A stretch of DNA of 64,000 bases from NCBI GenBank assembly GCA_947646735.1, contig CANTFK010000024.1:1-64000 (forward strand). The letters run 5' to 3'. The notes below the pieces were generated by a model. The model had not been told where the DNA came from. It saw nothing but the letters and a program-made list of their open reading frames with translations, and did not search any database. The translations under genes were made by a program, and so were the position numbers. The DNA is from Peronospora farinosa. Its lineage: Eukaryota; Oomycota; Peronosporomycetes; Peronosporales; Peronosporaceae. Shown piece by piece: positions 54,344 through 64,000 of the stretch (within the stretch, counting starts at the first letter, position 1; the number at the start of each line of letters is the position of its first letter).

Positions 54344-54950
54344 TGTAGACGGGCACTTCTACGAAGTTGCCTCGTACTACGAGCACACACCTTATGCACA
54401 AGCGAGGAAGCGGTTAGACCGTCTTACCTTCGCGTGCGAGGTGGTTGGGAGGTTGGTCGACTGCTTAAGAAGTCGTACCACCAGTTGCCTCTCGCTTAAG
54501 CGAGAGTGCAACGAACTTCTTAACAAGAAGGCACCGACGTCACGCAGAAGCTTTTCAGCTTCTCGTGCATGGTGCGTTTGTTTAAGTAAATTCAAGACTG
54601 AGCTATATTTAATGAATTATAACTAAATATATATTTAACTACTGATTGGCTATATATATATATATATATATAGAGATCGGATACGCGACTCTTTAGAAGC
54701 GTATCCTGTCGCATGAACTTAAATCTAGATTTAAGATCGCAACTGACGTCCTTCTGAGACGTCGTGATGCCTAGCTTCAACTAGCGTCATCCCTTCTCAT
54801 GTGAATCCATCAATGGATATCACATTCACGAGGGTGGATCACATTTGTGTATCGCACCCAAGTGACTGGTCAAATGTAATCATGGATACTTTTAGACCAA
54901 ACATTAAGTGTATTACTTAATGTTTACGTGTAACTAGATACCCTGTTACA
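54344..54950 (-). repeat. 5' LTR of element C, 607 bp
   Basis: It is nearly identical to the 3' copy. On the minus strand it is followed, after two bases, by TGGTAGCACTCGTAGTCC (54341-54324), a tRNA-3'-end type primer-binding site (T-stem ACTAC, acceptor GAGTGCT, A, CCA in the complement). Confidence 0.9.
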
Positions 54951-54955
54951 CACAG

Positions 54956-55398
54956 GGTCACGTTCCTTTGTCGGCAAGGGACTAGTTTTCTTTGTCAGCA
55001 CTTTCGCTTGCCCAATTGAACTTCCCACGTGGGAGACGTAGAGTGTAAATACGTTTATTACCAGTTTTCACAATGCTTCTAAAATGTTTGGTAGTCAGCA
55101 ACTCTGCATGTTTATTGCGCGGGTAACATGGGTAATTACCCGCGGGTATGAGTCCGAGTCGTGTGTAATGAAATTCGAATAAGTCTGAGTCGTGGGTAAA
55201 CGCCATTACTTAACCCAGACTCATGGGTACCACCTCTACTGGCAAGGCTGATGATGAGAACCATGCTTCAATATAGCACCAAGACACGTGAAGCATCATT
55301 CTTTCTTCTCGCATCACTTGAATGGATATACATGAACTGCAAGAAAGCTTGTAAAAGTACTAGATCTTAGTGTGTCAGTCGCGGACGATACCGTTATA
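54956..55398. other. Spacer between element C and the PI 4-kinase gene
   Basis: The sequence contains repeats of a TGAGTC(C/T)GAGTCGTG motif near 55147-55220 and a short minus-strand frame without coding character. It was contiguous with 41198-41659 before C inserted. It must hold the 3' end of the kinase transcript. Confidence 0.4.
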
Positions 55399-57839
55399 CT
55401 ACCCACAGCGCTGCAATCTACATTCTGCACGCTCCCGTTTCTGTTCTTTTGATTGCCGTCTTTGAGCCGCCTCAATATTCTCGTCGACTAGTCGGCTTAA
55501 GATGCTAAGGAAAAGGTTTTCATCTTGCATGTCATCGTCCAGTGCATCATTCAGGACGTCAAACTCGTCCTTGTCGTTTTCGGCACCAATGAAAGACAAC
55601 ATAGGAGATCGAGCAGCACTATGCTCCATCGTGCCCTTGTGGTCATTGGATGGAGCACTTACGGGCATTGCAACTGATGCGGTATTAACCTCCACGCACT
55701 GGACAGCATCTGAAAGAGCATGCGATGCCATATCGTCCCACGTAAGCGAAATCCGCGGATCCTTCCATCCGTTATGCCTGTCTTCACTGCTAGACAGAGA
55801 ATGCTTCGGGCAGTTGCAAGTATTGTCGTCTTCTTCTTCGTCCGAGCTAAATGGAGCATAACTTGCCCAGAATCCGGGTGGAGATTGTGTACCACTAGCA
55901 ACAGGAGAACGCCCCAAGGAAAACGGTTCTCGGAGGAATGGAGGATCAATTGACACCCGCAATTTCCGGTATGCTGCTCGAGGAGAAGACAATTCATCGA
56001 TCGAAATGTTTCCATGCCCTCCTTCTGCAACAGCTAATTCGCTTGCCTTAGTCGGTGTCGGTTTGATAGTTGGATGCATGTGGCCGTGGTAAGATAGCGC
56101 TACATTTTGCGTGCGCTGCTTGACAGCTCGTAGCTGATGAAACGCATCGATGCACAACTGCTCTAATGTAGAAGGGGAGTCCAGGTCTTCACGACACATG
56201 ATCCGAGCGATCTCGAACAAAACTAGGTCTGCACGTACTCCCTTCTGCAACACCATACTAGCGATGTTCAAATTGCGTCGACACGCGCGCCGCAACGGGA
56301 TTCTTTTCGCTAATCGATTTGCGTCCTCCTGAGCTGATAATGATAACACATACGATCGGTCCTCTGCGCTTAGTGGCTGCCGAAGCTGCGGCCAGTTGTA
56401 CCAGCACCAATCGCACCAGCCGATCTCCAAGAACTGAGGAAGGCAGTAACCGTGGTCAATAGGTATCAATTCATATTCTGCGTGGCCTGTGGTAGGTGAC
56501 CTCCGCTTGCGCACGAGAATATTCGCATCATTGCGGTCCGTGTTTAAAAGCCGCATGTCTAAGAGCACAATCTTATGAACTTGATGGGTCGAAAATTGGT
56601 TTGGTGCTAGATCGCTCACCACGTCATCATGTCGTACAAATTCCTGCAGCGACCCTATTTTAAAATGTAAGGCACCTTTACTACCCGTGTAGTTAAATAC
56701 AGGATGACGCGACTCCACTAGAGACGTAGCTGGGACTCCAGCAAAGTGATCCTACAAGTCAGCGAAAAAGAAATACACAATTAGTGTAGCTATTCTATAA
56801 GCAAGACGCCGGCAAGCTCTTGCGCATGTACACCCGTCCTCAATAACTACTTTTGCGTAAACTCAGTGGTGCTGATACCTTGTCCAGTAAATACGCGGCA
56901 AGCTCACGTTCGCAAGCTTCTCCAGAAAGAATTCCTCGACGAAGGCCGCTCTGTTTGTAGCGTTCAGTATTGTAAGGATATGGGATTAGATGGCCATGAA
57001 AAACAAAAAATAGCAGTATGCTCTTTATATCCATACAAAGCACAACTTACTTGACCCAACTGACCCACCAATCCGCGTGGATTATTAGGCCCAAATGGCT
57101 CCTCGTCTTGGGGCTTAAAGCAACCCACATTGCGGTGAGATGGATCCTTGAAGAAATATGTACCACCGGTACCATCCATTGCCAGCACCGGAGCAAGACC
57201 CAAAGCAAGACCTTGTAGTGCCTTTACAAACCAATTCCATACGCGAACGACATATACATCACAACCCAAGCACGACGATCAGCGCTACACAATAAACAGC
57301 ATACAGCATACCTGGTGCATAACCTTCATGAGAGTTACTGGCAGCAAATGTGCACCATACGGGTGGATATTCACGACAGGCCTCTGTTCCGGTCGCAAAT
57401 TCGGCAGAGTGTTGCCATTCAATCGGCATGCTGCTGACCTTTTCACACCACTATCTTCACCGCTATTCCTGTCACTGCTTGCATTGCTGTCGTGGTCCTC
57501 GTCGTACTCTCGTGTGTACGCCATCATGAGGTTTTGCGGCCTTCTTGCTACAAAGTCAACCACAGCATTATCCTGGTAAATGCCACACTGCTGTAGATTG
57601 TGCCCGTTTTTTAACTCTCGTCCCTGATAGAAAAGCTTTTGCGCGTTGGACGGCACGTTAAACACGACGTGCAACTGGTCCTTGATGTCCTTAATGCTTG
57701 CCCATGGACGCAGGACGAGCTTTTTGCGGCGCTCGAGCGGGTCTCGAAAATCTTTGACAAATAGCACCACAGCTCCATGTCCACTCTCCAACCAGCCGCC
57801 AGGTAGAGAGCGCGACATCTTGGCCTCGTCCCTCTGCAT
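55399..57839 (-). CDS. Ubiquitin-like domain PI 4-kinase, type II/gamma family
   Basis: Four exons can be placed: 57839-57312, 57221-57051, 56950-56879 and 56751-55399. Their GT-AG introns of 90, 100 and 127 nt are all in phase 0, and the protein has about 707 residues. An N-terminal ubiquitin-like domain (about residues 20-100: LVLRPWASIKDIKDQL, KLFYQGRELKNGH) precedes the kinase. The kinase has GGTYFFKDP, the nucleotide-binding FKPQDEEPFGPNNPRG, SGEACERELAAYLLD, the catalytic TDRNDAN (D329) and IPIDHGYCLP (D356). This is the arrangement of plant PI4K-gamma/UbDK-gamma proteins, which phosphorylate phosphatidylinositol or act as protein kinases. The 300-residue C-terminal tail is acidic and Ser-rich with low complexity. 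The gene is intact as read. ATG 57818 is an alternative start. Confidence 0.88.
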
Positions 57840-60042
57840 TGTGATACGCGCTAGTCGCTGGGGTTATCGTCTCGACTTAGATCCCGTGGTGAGTAATCCT
57901 AATAACTAGACGAGAGGAGAGGGAGACACAGAAAACGCTTGAGGAGCAAAGAAATTGGAAACAAGATGGAGACGCAGACTCAGCGGATTACTTGCATGTT
58001 ACAACTAAATGGCCGGAGTCTGGCGAAAAAGATGGCTTAATACGATTGGATGAAATTTGTATTTGCCTTGGGGTGCACTTCGCCTTTTAAAAACGTTGGA
58101 GTTTTCTATAATTCACATAAGATGTCTTTTTCACTAGGATCGTAAACTAATTTTATTGAAAGAGTCTCGTCGATAGTCCAGTGTATCCACTTGCTATGAC
58201 ACATTTTTTTTAATCGGGGTTATCATTTAATATTTGTCCCATATATAAAGCCATGAAGCAGCGAGTTTATACTGATGGCAAACAAGCTCAAAGGCGTGAA
58301 AGTGGAGACGAGTCCGGCCTGATGACGCTCCAGTTGATAGTTTCGGCTCCTCTTCGCTCTCTCTATCCCTTCTCATCAGTCACCGCATTATCGTTCCTTG
58401 AAGTGCATCGCCTCGTTCCAGTTCCAACTTTCATCGGCGGTCCAAATGTTGTCGTTACTGTCAACACCTTATTCAGGCCCGCGTTCTGACATGTGTATAT
58501 ATATATATATATTTCGATTTCGCGTCCTTTGCTAGTAGTGCTCGCGTTGCCTTTTAATTGCAATGAAAAAAAAGTCGACTTTGCCGACGAAAGCGAGACC
58601 TGCAAACTACCCGAAATGTGTGATACAGTCGAGTGTCTCTGTCTTTTGCGGTTGTGTCGCCGCTTACGCAGTGAAACCTTCTCCTCCTTGTTTTACTCTG
58701 CCCACTTCTTTTATAGTCTTTGTTACTGATAGTACATTTAACTTTGTTGTACTTGTTTTAAATTGCGTTTGCGGGTCGAAGCTTTACGGCTTTGAAGTTT
58801 TCTTTCCACTAGTGCTGAAAGATATACTTTTTGCGAGAAAAGAAGAACATGAACGAACATCATCTAGACTTGACGAACAAGGTGACTAGACTTGACCAAG
58901 ACAATTAAGATGAAATGAAGTGCAAAAGCAGCTCGACCAAACTATTCACCAAAAATGAGTGCTAAACGAGACTTTGTTTTGCTTAGATGAAGAGACAGTT
59001 CATTACGCATTCCTACAGTTTGGTGGTGTGTTGAGTTCTTATAGGAATGAAGGACTCAGATTAACAAACTGATGAGCTTTGATCTAATAGTTCGACCAGA
59101 GAACCTGAAGATAATCGCTGGCGAGATCGATAAGTAAACTGGCAAAGAAACGCATATTTTACGGGCATCACTTGATAGTAACGAAAGCACCGCTAACGAC
59201 GTACCTCAGAATAGATTGTAAAGCTTGTCTTATTATTTGTAATCAGCACCTAATGGTAAGTTCCCCGTGTCGTTACATTTTCGGCGCTTGTTGCAATTTT
59301 CCAAGCTGCTACTTTGCCGAATCACTACGCGGCACCCAAATGTACCATATTCTTTGTCGTAAGTTGGAGGCGTGCAACACGACGTTAACAGAAGTGGGAT
59401 GAAAGATGATCCTGATTCCCTCATATACTACTCATATATATAAACGTTCTGGTGAGAGAAACAACAAGGAGCATATCAAAACCTCTTTCTTATCCAATGT
59501 ATCTGTGCTGATTACTGAAAGCAGACCGTCGAAGTTCCGTAACTCGATTAAGACAGGGCAATCTGAAACGAAGCCGTCATGACTGCGATGACCATTAAAT
59601 CAGCCAAATACATTCGTGCGCTGCATCTTGCGTAGCTCTTGAAGCTGTTAGCCGCTCTTGGACTTTGCGCTCTGTAATGTGTGTCACCGTTGCTTAAAAT
59701 TTGCATTTTTGTATTATCACATTTGACAGCATTCACCCACTCTTAGTCTTTACCCAGAGGGTTGGTGCACATGGGGTGTTTGCTGTGAGCATCTCTTAGC
59801 GCCCACGTGCTGATAGAGAATACTCATTTCGGGGACTGGTAGCTGCCGCGAATCTTCGTCATGCAGCTGCAAAATGCCATCAAAACGATTTTTGCATGAC
59901 ATGAGCGAGAAGAGGATAATAGTGGCAAAATGAATGCAGCAGATCAGGTTGACACTAAAGAGGATTAAGGGCGAAAGTATGACTCTTACACGCCAAGACA
60001 GAGTGTTCAATCGAAGAGGTGGATAAGGACTGTCCTGCCTCT
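57840..60042. other. Intergenic, no gene recognised
   Basis: It contains the presumed kinase promoter, an AT dinucleotide run (58495-58513) and short open frames on both strands without coding character. I found no RNA gene or transposon remnant that I could defend. Confidence 0.35.
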
Positions 60043-60357
60043 TCAGCAGAGTACAAAATAAGAGCAGGGTATGAAACAGGACATGTCGGAGGGAGGCGAA
60101 TGACGCTGCTCGAACAGCAATTTCGTGCATACGACAACTCGTAGAATTCGTGCAGACGGCTCGCCTGCCCATACATAAGGGTAAGCGACAGCTTTTGTAT
60201 CGTCCGACGTGCCAGCGCGCGAAGTAAAGTCTATCTGAAGCATACAAGCGAATATGATCGCTAATAAACAGATGCGATGGGCATCATAACGTAGCATGTC
60301 ATGTTTGGTCTTGGCTTGTGCATATGTGAAAACGGTGACCGCCATGGCCAACCTCAC
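60043..60357 (-). other. Weak RxLR-like secreted protein candidate (decayed)
   Basis: A 104-codon frame begins MRLAMAVTVFTYAQA, which looks like a secretion signal. A second possible start at 60297 (MLRYDAHRICLLAIIFACML) also opens a hydrophobic segment. RILR follows at residues 50-53 from the second start, in the position typical for the RxLR motif of oomycete effectors. No acidic dEER cluster follows and the frame ends 31 residues later in sequence without effector character. It may be a broken effector gene or chance. Confidence 0.25.
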
Positions 60358-60657
60358 GATTTTACAACCAACACGTGCGTTTCGAACAAAAAACGTCTAA
60401 AGCTTTTGCCGTTTGTAAATAAAACTCATACACAAATCCTATGAACTGTCGTTGTGTAAGTCGTCAGATGTAAGTAATCGATGCATTGGGACTAATCAGA
60501 ACGAGTTTAACGAAAAACAACACTGCACTGAGCTCTTCATGGCCAGCTGGTTGGATCGAACACTGCGAAGGCATCTTACGATGGGAAGTAGTGTAGCTTG
60601 ATCGTTTTAGATAATTCATTTTCGTCGCTACTTTGGCGTGCGCACTTGGCCTCGAAA

Positions 60658-61871
60658 ATGATGAATGCTGCTATTGCGTTTGCGCTTGGTGCCTGCTTGG
60701 TGGCTGTAGCTATCGCTGACATTCGAGTGATGATTGGGTCCACATACTCGGGCCCTAAAGGATTGAACGACTTAGCAACATCGATGGGGGAAAAATACAT
60801 GGGCACGACCACCGACATCAAGCAATTGAGCGACAAGTTTTACGCTACGGAGCTTAACAATACCCATAACTTTGGAATGATTAGTCCAGCAAATTCCATG
60901 ATGGTGAGTACCTTGAACTGCATACGAAAGTATACGATGTATAGAGCTGTCGTCAACTTTAAATCTGTTTGTGCTGTAGTGGGATGCTACGGAGGCCATA
61001 CAAGGCGTCTTTACGTTCGAGGATGCCGATGCAATCGTCGCTTTTGCCAGAAAATCGGGGGCCCAAGTTCGCTGCCAGACTCTGGTTTCGGTAAGTTATT
61101 ACTGATTAAAAGTGCACTCTACTAAACAACGACTAATGCGTTTACTATATTTTTGCAGCACAAGCAAGTACCGAATTGGGTACAAAGGCTGGAGAAAGCA
61201 GAGCTCCTCAAAGCAATGTCCAATCACATTACCAACGTTATGACGCACTTTGGAGACGTGTGCTCCGCTTGGGATGTCGTCAGCGACGTAATCGAAGATG
61301 ATGGATCGTACCGCCAGTCCTTTTGGTTTAAGAAGACGGGCAAGGACTACATTTCCACCGCGTTCGAGACCGCCAATGCCGTGAAAGTAAAGCTTAAACT
61401 GAAGACCCGACTGTACTACAACGACTTTGGAATCAGTATTGTCAACAAAAAGTCAGATGCAGTACTGGAGATGGTAACATCTTTGAGAAGAAAAAAATCT
61501 GGGTGGAAGGCGTCGGTTTCAAGTTGCACTACAGAGACAGCGATTCGGTAGCGGGCGCCCACATATTCAACAATTTCCGTCGTTTTACCATTAAAAACAT
61601 GGACGTCGCGATCACAAAGCTTGACGTAACGACGAGCACGGCCAACCCCACTGTGATCGAACAGCAGAAGCAGGTTGGCATTTACACCAATGTGATCTCG
61701 GCCTGCAAGAAGACCAAGCGATGCGTCGGCGTGACCATGTCGGATTTTGTGGATACGTACTCGTCGACCAAGCTGTCCGCCCCGCTGCTATTTTACCAGC
61801 CTGGTGGAGCCAACACGCACCTCGTACGGAAGGCATCGTATGACGCCATCACATCTGGCTGGATTTTATAA
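60658..61871 (+). pseudogene. Secreted GH10 xylanase-family protein with lost active site
   Basis: Three exons are visible: 60658-60903, 60980-61090 and 61159-61871, with GT-AG introns of 76 and 68 nt. Residues 1-21 form a signal peptide. The fold is clearly GH10 endo-1,4-beta-xylanase: SMMWDATEAIQGVFTFEDAD, HKQVPNWV, NHITNVMTHFGDV, DYISTAFETANAV, VGIYTNVISACKKTK and PLLFYQPGGANT. The length of about 355 fits Phytophthora xylanases. The active site is lost: WDVVNE reads WDVVSD, TELD reads TKLD, HTLVWH reads QTLVSH, and the Trp of VWDF and YSW are Ser. A one-base shift lies in the A7 run at 61491-61497, which breaks the third exon. It is either a pseudogene or, if the shift is an error, a pseudoenzyme. 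Confidence 0.85.
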
Positions 61872-63063
61872 GTTTAGTCCTTTGTTTGCAACGTCAACAC
61901 GCCACGTGCGCGTTCAACAACAATAATCTTTCCGGTGTTATACCTTTATAAGGATATCGACTGTCAGATCTTAAAGACGCAACCGGTCATGGACTCATTA
62001 AACAGCTTTTTGCACAGTTTAACAGCCTTCGTACTAGGTCACTTAGAAAAGCTTCCGAGGGTGGGTTGCAAACTGGCGAAAGAAAGGGAACAGTTCATTT
62101 ACAATTTGCGAGATGAAAGTCGGCGTGGTGCGTCTATGTATTCTCTACACCAAAATGGTAGATGCAGTTGATGGCACAACTAGGTTGCTTGGAGCTGTAG
62201 CGTCCAGTACCTAAGCAGAATTTGCTTCCGTTGAGGCGCACCTTATAGCTTATTCCTGCCAAGAGATGCAACCCTAAGAGCGCTCATAGAGCTCATCCTA
62301 TAGACACTCAACAAACAGTGCGCTGTACGAAGTGGGGACTGTAACGCGACAACAGCAAACATTTTGGGGGTTGTTTAGTTTGACGTCTGGCTTGTACCAC
62401 ACACGGTTAAAGTCGTCATGAGGAATGTTAAGTGGGTAATCATGACGGTGTTTTCATCCACAAGATACAAGTCAGTCACATCAAAAGCGTTTGGGTGTTG
62501 TAAATGTAGAGCACAATGCCTTGTCCATTTGTGGATCGTTTGAAGGCTATCATGTTAATGTCCGCTTGCTGCGTTTCTTACAAGAATCAAGCCGCTGTAA
62601 CAATGTCATAGAGATGCCTTCCGCTTGAGAGGTGTCTTGGGTCCACCAAGCTGGTACAATCGTAGCGGCAGACGATTTAAGCCACAAGTTGGTGCCCGAC
62701 ACATCTGAATGTGTTTTTGCACCCTTGGTGTGAATTCCGACCTGTCGAATGTTTGCCGTAACCTGATAGATGACGGTGTAGTAATTTCATCACCTTTTAC
62801 AATGGCAGTCTCAGTTCATAAAGTCAATGATGAATATTGCACACAACAAGCTGGATAAGTAGTACAACTAACAAACGCTAACGTAAGCAAAAAAGATGAG
62901 AATAACGTCGACACAAGTACTGACGATGGTTGAGCTGTTCATTACTTCACATTATTCTCTTGTGTGCGTGTTGTTTCTTGTTTGTGTAGTTGCGCTCGAA
63001 ATGTATCGCTTTGTTTAAAGCTTGCCCGTTGACACAGAGCAAACGATTCGATAGACTTCCGTG
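61872..63063. other. Intergenic, no gene recognised
   Basis: No open frame with coding character, RNA gene or repeat is seen. Short stretches near 62550-62720 look less random but could not be assigned. Confidence 0.35.
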
Positions 63064-63207
63064 TTAGACGTGTAGATCCTCCATTGTTGTATCTTGACCT
63101 TCGGACTGGTGCTGCAACTGCTTCTTCTTCCGATACATATTGCAGTACCCCATTGATGCACCTCCGGCGACGAAAGCGCAGAGAATTAGAATCAAGCACA
63201 CCAGCAT
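63064..63207 (-). CDS. Possible small membrane protein, 47 residues
   Basis: ATG at 63207 opens a frame with one hydrophobic helix (LVCLILILCAFVAGGASMG) followed by a basic RKKK and a polar tail. The frame also extends upstream without a stop into QVIKR. It could be the last exon of a larger membrane protein or chance. It lies head to head with the Nudix fragment, 23 nt apart. Confidence 0.25.
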   Translation of the reverse strand: MLVCLILILCAFVAGGASMGYCNMYRKKKQLQHQSEGQDTTMEDLHV

Positions 63208-63230
63208 CCTTTTAATGACTTGTTTTCCAA

Positions 63231-63545
63231 ATGAGCCAAAGAAAATTGTTCAACCGAAATGTGGGACGGAGAACAAACGGGCATCTTGAACGCATCCGCA
63301 AGCGACTAATCCGACTGCCGCCTCAGATTACTAAGGCATACTCGGCACGAGCAGCAGTTGTCATTCCGCTTTGTCGTTTTCAAGGCGAGCCATCTGTACT
63401 CTTTACATTGCGTTCACTCACTGTTGGCAAACACAAGGGCGAAGTTTGCTTTCGAGACCAAACTCCATTTGTTCTCCGTCTAATTATGGGGTTACAGCTA
63501 ACCTGGTGCTTTAGTTGCTACACAATGATTCTTGACTTGACGTAG
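63231..63545 (+). pseudogene. Truncated Nudix hydrolase (CoA diphosphatase type)
   Basis: ATG at 63231 opens a frame with IRKRLIRLPPQ, then SARAAVVIPLCRFQGEPS and VLFTLRSLTVGKHKGEVCF. This matches the first half of NUDT7/NUDT8-like CoA diphosphatases, where the sequence continues with SFPGG and the Nudix box GX5EX7REUXEEXGU. Here the similarity stops after GEVCF and no Nudix box is found to the window end, so catalysis is impossible. An intron with the rest beyond is not excluded, but no donor site is evident. Confidence 0.5.
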
Positions 63546-64000
63546 AAGTTGATCAACGGGGTTTTTATCCGACTCGGCACCTTCACCTTATAATCGTATA
63601 ATGTCTCGGCTAACGTCGCTTGTCCTGCTCAAGCTATTGCCTCTCTGATTGCGTTTCCGCCATGATGCTGAGACAGCATTTCCTTATAACGATGATTTCA
63701 ATATCAAGTTGGACTACATCAGACCATATTTGCTCCTTTGGATTCGCCTTCTAAAATCACTGTTGGCTCTACTGAACAAGCAATTGTAGCGTCTCCATCA
63801 CCACCACAAGTCAATATCTAGTGTTTAGTGCCGTTTACATCACGTTCGTCATTGTTTGTTGTAGCGTCTACACCAAATTCTGCAACTTTGACGCATGTGC
63901 TGACGCTTGACTCATATGACCTCATTTAATCCTTACATCTCAAATTGACTGCTACTTTTAGTAAGCGTTATCCATTGAAGATGGTCTTCCCGCAACAATG
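63546..64000. other. Window end, no gene recognised
   Basis: No continuation of the Nudix domain and no other coding signal is seen up to the end of the window. Confidence 0.35.

Larger units (their letters stand above)
41660..54955 (-). mobile_element. Complete Ty3/gypsy element C with CACAG duplication, interrupted by D
   Basis: Read on the minus strand: 5' LTR (54950-54344), primer-binding site, gag, protease, RT, RNase H, integrase, (element D), integrase end and chromodomain, opposite-strand ORF, polypurine tract and 3' LTR (42273-41665). The flanks carry the exact 5-bp duplication CACAG (41660-41664 and 54951-54955). The two LTRs differ at only a handful of positions by eye, so the insertion is fairly recent. 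Without D it is about 8.1 kb. Confidence 0.95.

Noticed and set aside
54982..55206. A 74-codon minus-strand frame between element C and the kinase
   Set aside because: It crosses short GAGTC repeats, has no start context or domain and is probably part of the kinase 3' region or spacer.
57269..57311. A 27-29-nt intron at the end of kinase exon 1
   Set aside because: The nearest AG gives an implausibly short intron; the acceptor TTTGTAAAG at 57222 gives a 90-nt phase-0 intron and enters the kinase at the right residue.
59750..60247. A 165-codon minus-strand frame
   Set aside because: It has no recognisable domain, is rich in Cys, His and Arg as random frames are, and overlaps other frames of equal quality.

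Overview
The window looks like nuclear DNA of a plant-pathogenic oomycete, probably Peronosporales. The reasons are Ty3/gypsy Gag/Pol proteins of oomycete type (YFDD or YIDD reverse transcriptases, chromodomain integrases, one element with two RNase H domains), an interstitial tract of the telomeric unit CCCTAAA/TTTAGGG, short GT-AG introns of 68-127 nt, and a secreted GH10 xylanase-family gene of the kind found in Phytophthora. This is inferred by reading; no database was searched.

About the first 55 kb is a nest of retrotransposons. From left to right: element A (Ty3/gypsy, + strand, 3' part, 1-5428), whose LTR runs directly into a gag fragment of a second copy; a stretch of decayed host-type genes with a telomere-like tract and a foldback element (6.1-9.5 kb); B1 (5' half of a Ty3/gypsy element, +, 9497-13585), cut by copia element E (13586-18668), which adjoins copia element G (18669-about 22.3 kb); B2 (nearly complete Ty3/gypsy element, - strand, 22817-36085); F (Ty3/gypsy 3' half, +, 36086-40281); H, a partly inverted relic of a B-like element; and C (complete Ty3/gypsy, -, 41665-54950, flanked by the 5-bp duplication CACAG). 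C is itself split by D (43973-49162), a non-autonomous B-related element flanked by the 4-bp duplication CAAT. The last 9 kb holds host genes: a ubiquitin-like/PI 4-kinase gamma-type gene with four exons, a GH10 xylanase-family gene that has lost its active-site residues, a truncated Nudix hydrolase and a weak RxLR-like candidate.

The most striking observation is that all four Ty3/gypsy elements whose 3' end is visible (A, B2, C, F) carry an extra reading frame on the opposite strand between pol and the 3' LTR. It points back towards pol and in three of them overlaps the chromodomain end of pol. The products are low-complexity, basic proteins with coiled coil (clear in B2, C and F); the longest, in B2, is about 775 residues. 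A further relic of such a coiled-coil frame lies next to B2. The B family also shows a textbook -1 frameshift site at the gag/pol junction (GTTAAAC, stop codon, 12-bp stem), identical in both copies, and a gag start codon that sits inside the primer-binding site.

Nearly all element ORFs are broken by frameshifts or stops. Some single-base indels lie in short homopolymers and could be assembly errors, so 'pseudogene' here describes the sequence as given.
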